9,971 bases of DNA from a bacterium. Its GTDB lineage: Bacteria; Desulfobacterota; Binatia; UBA12015. Shown here in pieces: positions 1 to 6,635 of the stretch. The notes below the pieces were generated by a model. The model saw only the letters and a program-made list of their open reading frames with translations, did no database searches and was not told the origin of the DNA. The stretch is from positions 1 to 9,971 of the forward strand of contig JAGWVP010000075.1 of assembly GCA_018970825.1 (NCBI GenBank), in the 5' to 3' direction. Both the position numbers and the translations under genes were made by a program. Numbering within the stretch: position 1 is the stretch's first letter; every line of letters begins with the position of its first letter.

Positions 1-1
1 C

Positions 2-2083
2 ATGGCGCGGCTCGCGACGCTCGACGACCCGCGCGTCACCGTGCTGCAGCATCCGAACCGCGGCCTGTCGCGCACGCTGAACCGCGGCCTCGCCCTCGCG
101 CGCGCCCCGTGGGTCAAGTTCCTGCCGTCCGACGACATGCTCGCGCCCGCGTGCATCGAGCGCGAGCTCGCGGCGGCGAAGGCACCCGGAACGGGCGTGG
201 TCTTCTGCCTGCCCGAGGTGGTCGACGCTTACGGGCACCCGCTCGCCGACCCCGCTCCCGAGGCGTGGTTCGACACTGCGGCGCGCGACGACCGGTCGAT
301 CCTCCCCGGCCTCGTCGAGCGCAACTTCCTGTGTGCGCCCGGCGCCCTGTTCGACCGCGATCTCGCGCGCGAGGTCGGGGGCTTCGATCCCGACATGAAG
401 GTGGCGCAGGACTACGACCTGTGGCTCCGGCTGCTCGTGCGGCGACGGGCGCGACTGCTGCCCGAGCGACTGGTGCGAGTCCGCTGGCACGGCTCGAACC
501 AGAGCGCGGTGGCGACGCCGTCGACCGAAGCCGAGCGCGCGCGCGCGCTCCTGCGGGCCGTCGCGCCGGGGACGCGGGACGCCTGGATCCGGCGCTTCGC
601 GGGAGACGCGGTCGGCCGACGCGGGGAGGTGGTCGGTCGCCGGGCCTTCGCGGGCGCGCTCCTGCGGTCCGGGGTTCCCGACGTGCGCGCGCTCGCCGCC
701 GAACTCGATCGCGAGGCCGACGCACTCGCCCGTGGCGGCGTCGCGGGACGCGTGGTGCGCATGCTCGGGGGCGGGATGCGCGGCGCGGTCGGCGTCGCGC
801 GGCGCCGGCTGCGACCGCGCTGGATGCGCTCGGCCGGGAACTCGTCGGAGTCGCCGCCGGCGGCGCCGCGGTCCCGGGCCTCCGCTCCCGCTTCGGGTCT
901 TCCCGGGGAGTCGGCCGGGGCGCAGGGCTCTTCACCGCTCCCGACCTGGATCGTACTCGATCCCTCCCCGGTCCCGGCCGGAGAGGAGAGCAGGGCCACG
1001 CGGATCGCCGAGGCGCTCGCCTCGCGGGGAGCGCCGGTCGCTCTCGCCGGGGAGCCGGGTCGCGACGCGGGGGGCAGGGGGCCGCAGGGCGCCGCGCGCG
1101 CGCGCCGGGTGGCGGGAACGCTCGCGTCGCTGCGGGCCGAGCTCGACGCGTCGACGGGACGCGTCTGCGTACTCGTCGGTGCGCCGCACCCGGTTGCGAT
1201 CGCGTTCGCTCGCGAGGCGCGGCAGGCGGGCGCGCGCGTCGTCTACGACCGGGCGCGTGCATGGGAGGGGGTGCCGGATCTCGCGTGGCGACCCGACGGC
1301 GAGCGGGCGCTCGTCGCCCTCGCGGACGACGTCGTCGCGGCGAAGCGGCCGCTCGCCGCCCTTGCGTCGGGCGCCGGGCGGATCGTCCACCTCCTGGTCG
1401 CGCCGGACGGCGACGTCGTCGACGACGGAAGCTGGGAGCGCATCGCGGAGTCGCTGCTCCAGGCGACGCGGCGCCCGACGGTGGCGATGGTCGGCCACGC
1501 GGCTCCCGGCGAGGAGCTTCGATCGGTGGAGTCGCTCGCCGCGGCCGCTTCGCGACACGGCGAGCTGGCGATCCGGGCGACCGTCGTGTCCGAAGCGCCG
1601 CTGACGGCCGCGGCGCCCGGTGCGGACGTCGACGGGATCGCGGAACGAGCCCGGGTCGGGTTCGTGCGATGCGCCGTTCCCGGCATCTGGGCCGCGCAGC
1701 GCCTCGGGATCGAGACCACCGGGTCGGAGGTCGTGGTGTTCGTCGAGCCCGGGAACGGTGGGCCCGACCCGGCGGGCCTCCTGCAGGCGGTCGACGCGCT
1801 CGCCGCGGATGGCGGTCTCGGCGCGGTCGCGATCGAGGTCGACGACGCCACGCCCGGGAACCGGGGGCCGGACGTGTCGCCCGGGACCGGCGGCCGGGGC
1901 TCCCTCGCCGAGTTCGAGCCCGGGGGTGAGCCCGCGCGGCCGATCGTCCTCGCGTGCTCGCGTCGAGCGCTCGCACGCACCCCGCTTGCCGAGAAGGGGC
2001 CGTCCGGCCGGGGCGAGGCGGACCGGGCGCTCGTGCGGAGCCTCCGGGCCGCGGGCTTCCGGGTGGAACGAGTCGCGCGGTGA
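2..2083 (+). CDS. Multi-module glycosyltransferase, GT2 family at N-terminus (5' partial)
   Basis: Likely transfers a sugar from an activated donor during surface polysaccharide or glycan synthesis in the cytoplasm; acceptor and sugar are unknown. Numbering from the first visible Met, residues 1-170 are the second half of a GT2 (GT-A fold) domain: a PNRGLSRTLNRGL segment, the metal/nucleotide-binding SDD at 43-45, a GGFDPDM stretch near 126-132 and the QDYDLWLRL motif at 136-144. The usual N-terminal strand of GT2 enzymes is missing, so the gene almost certainly begins before the window and the Met at position 2 is internal. Residues 170-313 are Arg/Ala-rich and end in a Ser/Ala/Pro linker (about 279-313). 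Residues 314-480 resemble the N-terminal half of a GT4-type fold (RATRIAEALASRG; ARVVYDRARAW). Residues 490-693 resemble a second, degraded GT2 domain. The stop is TGA at 2081-2083. It is separated from the T2SS genes by 140 bp and is not evidently related to them. The GT2 call is firm; the two later modules are inferred. Confidence 0.8.
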   Translation: MARLATLDDPRVTVLQHPNRGLSRTLNRGLALARAPWVKFLPSDDMLAPACIERELAAAKAPGTGVVFCLPEVVDAYGHPLADPAPEAWFDTAARDDRSILPGLVERNFLCAPGALFDRDLAREVGGFDPDMKVAQDYDLWLRLLVRRRARLLPERLVRVRWHGSNQSAVATPSTEAERARALLRAVAPGTRDAWIRRFAGDAVGRRGEVVGRRAFAGALLRSGVPDVRALAAELDREADALARGGVAGRVVRMLGGGMRGAVGVARRRLRPRWMRSAGNSSESPPAAPRSRASAPASGLPGESAGAQGSSPLPTWIVLDPSPVPAGEESRATRIAEALASRGAPVALAGEPGRDAGGRGPQGAARARRVAGTLASLRAELDASTGRVCVLVGAPHPVAIAFAREARQAGARVVYDRARAWEGVPDLAWRPDGERALVALADDVVAAKRPLAALASGAGRIVHLLVAPDGDVVDDGSWERIAESLLQATRRPTVAMVGHAAPGEELRSVESLAAAASRHGELAIRATVVSEAPLTAAAPGADVDGIAERARVGFVRCAVPGIWAAQRLGIETTGSEVVVFVEPGNGGPDPAGLLQAVDALAADGGLGAVAIEVDDATPGNRGPDVSPGTGGRGSLAEFEPGGEPARPIVLACSRRALARTPLAEKGPSGRGEADRALVRSLRAAGFRVERVAR

Positions 2084-2223
2084 CGTGGTTTGATTTCCCG
2101 TGAATATCTGCGCGAAGATGAGCGTCCCTAGCGTGCGTCGGTCCGTCGGAGGGCGGGGGCCGCGGGCCACCGGCCCCGGGGCTCGGCCCCGGCCCGGATG
2201 CGACCTCGGGTGATCGGCAGGCC
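2084..2223 (+). promoter_or_regulatory. Leader region upstream of the T2SS operon, candidate promoter
   Basis: This 140-bp non-coding gap is the longest in the window and the only clear place for an operon promoter. Its first ~35 bases (about 2086-2120) are much less GC-rich than anything around them. TTGATT at 2090-2095 followed 18 bases later by GAAGAT at 2114-2119 is a weak sigma-70-like pair: the second hexamer matches only three of six consensus bases. The rest is GC-rich and contains two hairpins described separately. No good Shine-Dalgarno sequence precedes the gspF ATG. That this region drives the operon is inferred from position and composition. Read-through from the glycosyltransferase gene cannot be excluded. 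Confidence 0.35.
2164..2192 (+). other. Two adjacent GC hairpins in the gspF leader
   Basis: Positions 2164-2168 (GGGCC) pair with 2172-2176 (GGCCC) around a 3-base loop. Positions 2176-2182 (CCGGGGC) pair perfectly with 2186-2192 (GCCCCGG) around the loop TCG. The two stems share base 2176, so both cannot form fully at once. A G-run just upstream (about 2155-2162, GGGGGCCG) can alternatively pair with either CGGCCCC copy (2171-2177 or 2184-2190). No T-run follows, so this is not a canonical intrinsic terminator. It could be an mRNA leader structure, a Rho-dependent end for the upstream gene, or simply a consequence of high GC. Confidence 0.4.
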
Positions 2224-3453
2224 ATGGCGCAATTCCAGTACCGGGCGGCGGACGGCGACGGGAAGGTCGTCGAAGGCACGATCGACGCCGCCGACGTGAG
2301 CGCCGCCGCCGCGCGCCTCCAGGAGAGGGGCCTCGTCCCGCTCAAGGTGGGCGAAGCGGCGGCGAAGAGGACCGGCCTCGCGAGCATCTCGCTGCCGAAC
2401 CTCTCGCTCAAGCGGCGCGGGCCGAAGTCCCGGGACCTGCTCGTCTTCACCCACGAGATGTCGACCCTGCTCGCCGCCGGGCTCCCGCTCGACCGCAGCC
2501 TCTCGATCCTCGCCGACCTCTCGGAGAATCCGGAGATGAAGCGGGTGGTCTCGGACATCCTCCAGTCGGTGCAGCGCGGCAAGTCGCTGGCCGAGTCGCT
2601 CGGCGAGCACCCCAAGGTCTTCGCACCGCTCTACGTGAACATGGTGAGGGCCGGCGAGGTCGGCGGCGTGCTCGACCAGGTGCTCGCGCGCCTGCGCGAG
2701 TATCTCGAGAGCGCCGACGAACTGCGCGGCGAGGTCCGCTCCGCGCTCGTCTACCCGGTCATCCTGACGATCGTCGCCCTGGGTTCGGTCACGATCCTGC
2801 TCACCTACGTGCTGCCCAAGTTCGCCGCGATCTTCTCGCAGGCGGGGCAGGCCCTGCCGCTGTCGACCCGCTTCCTGCTCGGACTCTCGGACGCGATGCG
2901 CAACTACTGGTGGCTCATGCTGATCGCGGTGGCGCTGATCGGGGTCGCCTTCACCCACTGGACGCGGACGCCGGCCGGGAGACTTCGCTGGGACGGGCTC
3001 AAGCTGCGGATGCTGCTGATCGGCGACCTGCTCCGCAAGCTCTCGGTCGCCCGGTTCGCGCGCACGCTCGGCACGCTGCTGCGAAGCGGGGTGCCCATGC
3101 TGCAGGCCCTCGACATCGTGCGCGACGTCTCGGGCAACGTCGTCCTCTCGAAGGCGATCGACCAGGTGAAGGTCGGCGTGCGGGGCGGCTCCGGGGTGTC
3201 GGCCCCGCTCGGGCAGACCGGGGTGTTTCCCCCGCTCGCGCTGCAGATGATCAGCGTGGGCGAGGAGACGGGGCGCCTCGACGAGATGCTCGTGCAGGTG
3301 GCCGACTACTTCGACAAGGAGGTCCGGGCGCAGGTGAAGAGGCTCACCTCGCTGCTCGAGCCGGTCCTCCTGCTGGTCGGCGGCGTCGTCGTCGCCTTCG
3401 TCGTGCTATCCATGTTTTCCGCGATCTTCAGCATCAACAATCTGCCGATGTGA
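2224..3453 (+). CDS. gspF: Type II secretion system inner-membrane platform protein GspF
   Basis: Polytopic inner-membrane protein at the centre of the T2SS assembly platform. It is thought to transmit the action of the ATPase GspE to pseudopilin extraction and pseudopilus growth. The 409-residue length is usual for the family. The N-terminus (MAQFQYRAADGDGKVVEGTI) is the typical GspF/PilC opening. Two T2SSF repeats follow, at about 72-197 and 274-396, each with the FxxxxxxLLxxGxPL-type start (FTHEMSTLLAAGLPL; FARTLGTLLRSGVPM) and the GE-containing motif (VRAGEVGGVLD; ISVGEETGRLDEML). Hydrophobic segments lie at about 176-198, 229-246 and 380-402, giving the expected three membrane spans with cytoplasmic repeat domains. 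ATG 2224 matches the conserved family start, although no strong ribosome binding site precedes it. gspG follows after 28 bp. In the classical order gspE precedes gspF; here a glycosyltransferase lies upstream, so the ATPase is encoded elsewhere, perhaps after gspD. Confidence 0.96.
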   Translation: MAQFQYRAADGDGKVVEGTIDAADVSAAAARLQERGLVPLKVGEAAAKRTGLASISLPNLSLKRRGPKSRDLLVFTHEMSTLLAAGLPLDRSLSILADLSENPEMKRVVSDILQSVQRGKSLAESLGEHPKVFAPLYVNMVRAGEVGGVLDQVLARLREYLESADELRGEVRSALVYPVILTIVALGSVTILLTYVLPKFAAIFSQAGQALPLSTRFLLGLSDAMRNYWWLMLIAVALIGVAFTHWTRTPAGRLRWDGLKLRMLLIGDLLRKLSVARFARTLGTLLRSGVPMLQALDIVRDVSGNVVLSKAIDQVKVGVRGGSGVSAPLGQTGVFPPLALQMISVGEETGRLDEMLVQVADYFDKEVRAQVKRLTSLLEPVLLLVGGVVVAFVVLSMFSAIFSINNLPM

Positions 3454-3468
3454 ACGGCATCCCGAACC

Positions 3469-3479
3469 GGAGGGAAGGA
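3469..3479 (+). promoter_or_regulatory. Strong ribosome binding site fixing the GTG start of gspG
   Basis: GGAGGGAAGGA at 3469-3479 lies just before GTG 3482: the GGAGGG core leaves a 7-base spacer. There is no in-frame ATG that would keep the prepilin leader, so this site decides the start. It is among the best Shine-Dalgarno matches in the operon. That suits a product, the major pseudopilin, needed in larger amounts than its neighbours; the expression argument is inference. Confidence 0.7.
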
Positions 3480-3481
3480 CA

Positions 3482-3937
3482 GTGACCCGATCAAGCCACG
3501 ATGGACACCCGACCGCGAGTCGCCTCGCCCGCGCGGACGGCTTCACGCTCATCGAGCTGCTCGTCGTGCTCGTCATCATCGGCCTGCTCGCGACGCTCGT
3601 CGCGCCGAACTTCATCGGCCAGAGCGAGAAGGCGAAGCCGAAGGCGGCACGCGCCCAGCTCGAGAACATCCGCAACGCGCTCGACATGTTCCAGCTCGAC
3701 GTCGGCCGCTACCCGACGACCGAGGAGGGCATCGCGGCGCTGCGCCAGCGGCCGTCGTCCGCGCCCCGCTGGTCGGGGCCCTACCTGCGCGACGAACTTC
3801 CGCAGGACCCCTGGGGGCGGCCGTACGTCTACCGCAGCCCGGGCGAGGGCGGCGGCAACTACGACATCCAGAGCTACGGGGCCGACGGGCGCGCGGGCGG
3901 CGACGGCAACAACGCGGACGTCTCCCTCTCGGGCTGA
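3482..3937 (+). CDS. gspG: Type II secretion system major pseudopilin GspG
   Basis: Main subunit of the periplasmic T2SS pseudopilus, cleaved and N-methylated at the inner membrane by the prepilin peptidase GspO (not in this window). Translation starts at GTG 3482. The class III leader of 20 residues ends ...RADG, with cleavage before F21; the following FTLIELLVVLVIIGLLATLVAP helix carries the conserved Glu at mature position 5 (E25). The C-terminal domain shows the GspG hallmarks: LDVGRYPTTEEGIAAL (72-87), GPYLRDELPQDPWGRPYVY (99-117) and the calcium-site region YGADG...GGDGNNADV (132-147). The mature protein is about 131 residues, normal for the family. The DPWGxPY and GADG segments separate it from PilA-type pilins. 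gspH begins 4 bp after its stop, so the two are probably translated together. Confidence 0.97.
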   Translation: MTRSSHDGHPTASRLARADGFTLIELLVVLVIIGLLATLVAPNFIGQSEKAKPKAARAQLENIRNALDMFQLDVGRYPTTEEGIAALRQRPSSAPRWSGPYLRDELPQDPWGRPYVYRSPGEGGGNYDIQSYGADGRAGGDGNNADVSLSG

Positions 3938-3941
3938 CCGC

Positions 3942-4421
3942 GTGGCTCGCGGCAAGCGGAGCCGCCTCGCCGGAGCCGGCGGGTTCACCATGCTCGAGAT
4001 CCTGATCGTGCTGGTGATCGTCGCGATGGCCGCGGCACTGGTCGCGCCGGCGATCGACGGCGGGCTCCGGGCACGCGAGGTCCGCTCCGCGGTGCGTCGC
4101 GTGGCCGGCACGCTGCGCGGACTCCAGGGGCAGGCGATCCAGTCCGGGAAGCCGCGCCGGGCGATCATCGACGCCGGTACGGGGCAACTCGTCCCCGAGG
4201 GCTCCTCGCCGGTCGAGATGGCGCCCAACGTGAGGATCGGGCAGGTCGGGGGCGGCGAGATTCTCGCCGACGGCTCCGTGCAGGTGACCTTCTTTCCCAA
4301 CGGCAGCAACTCCGGCGTCGACGTCCTGATCGGGGACCGGGAGCTCCCGCTCGACGAGGGTTTCGTCGTTCGCCTGAACCCGCTGCTCGGCATGGTCACG
4401 GTCGAGGATCCGCGGTCCTGA
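3942..4421 (+). CDS. gspH: Type II secretion system minor pseudopilin GspH
   Basis: Minor pseudopilin of 159 residues, expected near the pseudopilus tip where it joins the GspI/J/K complex to the GspG shaft. The start is assigned to GTG 3942, which gives a 14-residue basic leader (MARGKRSRLAGAGG) ending at the peptidase site before F15; E19 is the mature Glu5. The frame is open much further upstream, but that part overlaps gspG and has shadow composition. The later in-frame ATG (FTM) would destroy the leader. The helix FTMLEILIVLVIVAMAAALVAP leads to a globular domain with the GspH pattern: VRSAVRRVAGTLRGLQGQAIQSGKP (47-71), VTFFPNGSNSG (115-125) and a closing RLNPLLGMVTV (144-154). No good ribosome binding site is visible, so expression probably depends on coupling to gspG, 4 bp upstream. 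GspH is the most variable pseudopilin; the call rests on the C-terminal motif and position between gspG and gspI. Confidence 0.92.
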   Translation: MARGKRSRLAGAGGFTMLEILIVLVIVAMAAALVAPAIDGGLRAREVRSAVRRVAGTLRGLQGQAIQSGKPRRAIIDAGTGQLVPEGSSPVEMAPNVRIGQVGGGEILADGSVQVTFFPNGSNSGVDVLIGDRELPLDEGFVVRLNPLLGMVTVEDPRS

Positions 4422-4423
4422 CG

Positions 4424-4846
4424 ATGGCGCGCCGCAACCACGAGCACGGCTTCACGCTCCTCGAGATCGCGATCGGCATGGCGATTCTCGGACTCGGCGT
4501 GACCTCGGCCCTCCAGGTCTTCGGCAGCGGCGTGCAACTCGCGCGTGCAGCCGCGCGGCGCTCGGAGGCGGTCGTCCACGCCCGGGCCCTCATGGACTCG
4601 GCACTCTGGATTCCCAACCTGCGGGCGGGAGAGACCCACGGCCAGATCGGCGACGGCTATCGCTGGGTGCGGTCGATCCGGGCCGCGGGCCCGGAGGACG
4701 GCGTCGAGCCGCCCCCCGAGGGCGAGATGGAGCCCGAGATCGGCCTCGCGGTGATCTCGGTGCTGGTCGAGTGGGACGAGGTCACCGGGCCGAAGAACTA
4801 CCGCATCGGCACGATGCGCGTCGTTCCGAAGGACGGCGAGGAGTGA
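4424..4846 (+). CDS. gspI: Type II secretion system minor pseudopilin GspI
   Basis: Minor pseudopilin of 140 residues that in characterised systems nucleates the I-J-K tip complex which initiates pseudopilus assembly. The leader is short (MARRNHEHG) with cleavage before F10. E14 is mature Glu5 in FTLLEIAIGMAILGLGVTSALQVFGSG, and the GMAILGLG pattern is typical of GspI. The C-terminal domain has the small GspI layout: HARALMDSALWIPNLRAGETHGQIGDGYRW (51-80) followed by VISVLVEWDE (109-118) and a final strand YRIGTMRVVP. ATG 4424 lies 2 bp after the gspH stop. The nearest GAGGA (4404-4408) is 15 bases away, too far to be ideal, so coupling to gspH is likely. The stop overlaps the gspJ start by 4 bp (GTGA, 4843-4846). 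Confidence 0.94.
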   Translation: MARRNHEHGFTLLEIAIGMAILGLGVTSALQVFGSGVQLARAAARRSEAVVHARALMDSALWIPNLRAGETHGQIGDGYRWVRSIRAAGPEDGVEPPPEGEMEPEIGLAVISVLVEWDEVTGPKNYRIGTMRVVPKDGEE

Positions 4847-5616
4847 ACGCACCCGGGCGCCGGACGTGGCGGGAGCATCGCACCGAGTCGGGCTTCACCC
4901 TGCTCGAGCTCATGATCTCGCTGTCCCTTCTCGGCGTCATGCTGACGATGGCCTACAGCGTGTTCACGACGGCGCTCATGGCCGTACCCCGCGGCGAGGA
5001 CATGGCGGCGCGCTCGATGCGCTTTCGCGCGGCGACCTCGATCCTCTCGAAGCAGGTCCGCTCCGCGGTGAACTATCCCGCCCATGCCGAGAACGACGAC
5101 GTGTTCCCCTACTTCTGGGGCGACCCCGCCTCCTTCAGCTTCATCACGGCCTCGCCGCAGCATCGCGGCGGCGAGGGGCTCGGCTGGGTCACCTACTGGA
5201 CCGACGGGCGCTCGGTGTCGATGGGCGAGCGCCTCATCTTCTCGGCCGACTCGGTGAGCGGCGACGCCCCCGACCCGACCTCGCAGACCGTGCTCCTCGA
5301 CGGTCTCTCCTCCGCCCGCTTCGAGTACCTGCGACTCGACGGCGACGAGAGCGAGTGGCGCGACGGGTGGGACGCCTTCGAGGAGCAGGGTCTCCCGGCC
5401 GCCGTGCGGATCACGCTCGGCGGCGTGAACGACGGCAAGACCTACTGGGTGCAGGAGATCCCCCTCATGCCGGTCGCCTACGGGCTCGGCGCCTACGACC
5501 CGGAGATCGCGGTCCAGCAGCAGGGCGGCGCCGGGGGCGGCGGGAGCGGTTCCGACGGCTCGGACGGCGGCGGACAGGGGGGCGACGGTGGAGACGACGG
5601 GGGGGACGAGCCGTGA
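4843..5616 (+). CDS. gspJ: Type II secretion system minor pseudopilin GspJ with Gly/Asp-rich tail
   Basis: Minor pseudopilin of the tip complex, binding GspI and GspK. The start is GTG 4843, overlapping the gspI stop; AAGGA at 4829-4833 gives a 9-base spacer. The 17-residue leader ends ...TESG, cleaved before F18, and E22 is mature Glu5 in FTLLELMISLSLLGVMLTMAYSV. The globular part fits GspJ: FRAATSILSKQVRSAVNYP (61-79), an extended beta region with FSFITASP and GLGWVTYWTDG (113-122), LLDGLSSARFEYL (151-163), and LPAAVRITLGGVNDGKTYW (184-202). At 257 residues it is longer than the usual ~200. The excess is a tail from about residue 228 made almost only of Gly, Asp and Ser, ending DDGGDEP. It is encoded by a G-rich stretch (5524-5613) containing a run of seven G. 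Everything before the tail looks normal, so the tail is an addition rather than a sign of a broken gene. Confidence 0.93.
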   Translation: MNAPGRRTWREHRTESGFTLLELMISLSLLGVMLTMAYSVFTTALMAVPRGEDMAARSMRFRAATSILSKQVRSAVNYPAHAENDDVFPYFWGDPASFSFITASPQHRGGEGLGWVTYWTDGRSVSMGERLIFSADSVSGDAPDPTSQTVLLDGLSSARFEYLRLDGDESEWRDGWDAFEEQGLPAAVRITLGGVNDGKTYWVQEIPLMPVAYGLGAYDPEIAVQQQGGAGGGGSGSDGSDGGGQGGDGGDDGGDEP

Positions 5617-6635
5617 CCCCGCGCGTTTCCCCCGTCGACGATCGCCGCGGCTTCGCGCTGGTGATCGTGCTGTGGCTCTTCGTCACCCTGTTCGCGCTCG
5701 GTGCCGAGTTCTCGCAGGAAATGAGGCAGGACGCGGTCGCCACGGCCAACTTCGCCGACGAGACCCAGAGCTACTACCTGGCCTCGGCAGCGGCGAACCT
5801 GACCTTCTTCCGGCTGCTCCAGCAGCACAAGGACCAGGCGATGGGCCAGGAGCCCGGCCGCGGGCCCGAGGGGCTCGACGACGGGGAGCCGCGGCCTCCG
5901 CTGGTGAGCACCGACGGCGTCTGGCATTGGATCGAACTCTGGGGCGCCCCGGTGGCGGTTCGGGTATCGGACGAAGGTGGCAAGGTCGCGATCAACTGGG
6001 TGGGGTCTCCGGTGCTGGTTCACGTGCTGACGAACCTCGGGGTCGGGCCCGACCGCGCCGCGGAGATCGCGGATGCGATCCTCGACTGGCGGGACAAGGA
6101 CGAGGAGAAGCGCCTCGCCGGGGCCGAGAACGAGTACTACTCCTCCCTGCCGCGTCCCTACGTCGCGAAGAATGCACCCATCGACTCGATCGAGGAACTC
6201 CTCATGGTGAAGGGCGTCACGCCGGACCTGTTCTACGGCGGCTCGGACGACTACCCGATCGGCCTCCGCGACGTCTTCACCGTGTTCCATCCGCCCGGCG
6301 AGAAGCTCAACGTGCAATACCTGACGCCGGAGGTGCTGCGCGCCTACTTCGCGCTCGACAAGGAGGAACTGCAGCAGCTGATGGAGACGCGCGAGCAGGG
6401 CCAGGCGACCGACCTGCTCGGCGTGCTGAAGGCGAAGGTGCCCGACCCGCGGATCGCGGAAAAACTCTCGGCCGAGATCGCGCCCACGCTGCTGTCGGTC
6501 GAGGTGCAGGCGAAGCTGCCCTCGTCGCGGATCGCCTCGCACATCGGGGCCGTCATCGATCTCGGCGAGTCGAGCGAGGGAGTGTACGTCCAGCGCTGGC
6601 TCGACCAGATGGCGCCGGAGGAGGTCTCCTCGTGA
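5613..6635 (+). CDS. gspK: Type II secretion system tip pseudopilin GspK
   Basis: Largest minor pseudopilin, 340 residues, expected to cap the pseudopilus together with GspI and GspJ. The frame is open far upstream but those codons are a shadow of gspJ. GTG 5613, overlapping the gspJ stop by 4 bp, gives a 13-residue leader (MTPRVSPVDDRRG) cleaved before F14. The following FALVIVLWLFVTLFALG helix has Ile rather than Glu at mature position 5, as is characteristic of GspK. Family signatures follow: TQSYYLASAAANLTFFRLL (51-69), the DEGGKVAINW segment (120-129), EIADAILDWRDKDEEKRLAGAENEYY (151-176) with the DWRDxD and GAExxYY motifs, and the NAPIDSIEELLMVKGVTPDLFYG helix-hairpin segment (187-209). 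The G-run before the start may serve as ribosome binding site. The stop overlaps gspL by 4 bp. Confidence 0.95.
   Translation: MTPRVSPVDDRRGFALVIVLWLFVTLFALGAEFSQEMRQDAVATANFADETQSYYLASAAANLTFFRLLQQHKDQAMGQEPGRGPEGLDDGEPRPPLVSTDGVWHWIELWGAPVAVRVSDEGGKVAINWVGSPVLVHVLTNLGVGPDRAAEIADAILDWRDKDEEKRLAGAENEYYSSLPRPYVAKNAPIDSIEELLMVKGVTPDLFYGGSDDYPIGLRDVFTVFHPPGEKLNVQYLTPEVLRAYFALDKEELQQLMETREQGQATDLLGVLKAKVPDPRIAEKLSAEIAPTLLSVEVQAKLPSSRIASHIGAVIDLGESSEGVYVQRWLDQMAPEEVSS
6617..6624 (+). promoter_or_regulatory. Strong ribosome binding site fixing the GTG start of gspL
   Basis: GGAGGAGG at 6617-6624, inside the end of gspK, leaves a 7-base spacer to GTG 6632. It supports that start over the much longer upstream extension of the same reading frame, which runs back through gspK and into the end of gspJ and is only a shadow. 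Confidence 0.7.

Noticed and set aside
109..1929. 606-codon open frame on the plus strand overlapping the glycosyltransferase
   Set aside because: Arg/Ala/Gly-rich shadow in another frame of a gene with clear GT2 motifs.
2164..2192. Rho-independent terminator for the glycosyltransferase gene
   Set aside because: The stems are strong but no T-run follows, so only an unspecific hairpin call is justified.
114..2615. 833-codon open frame on the minus strand
   Set aside because: It runs antisense to the glycosyltransferase and into gspF, is dominated by Arg/Pro/Ala/Ser, and shows no domain pattern. Long antisense frames are expected at this GC content.
4866..5612. Upstream extension of the gspK frame
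   Set aside because: Codons before GTG 5613 overlap gspJ in another frame and have shadow composition. The prepilin leader and the 4-bp overlap fix the start at 5613.
5588..6631. Upstream extension of the gspL frame, which would give an 831-residue protein
   Set aside because: It runs through the end of gspJ and all of gspK out of frame. The strong ribosome site at 6617-6624 and the GTGA overlap support GTG 6632.
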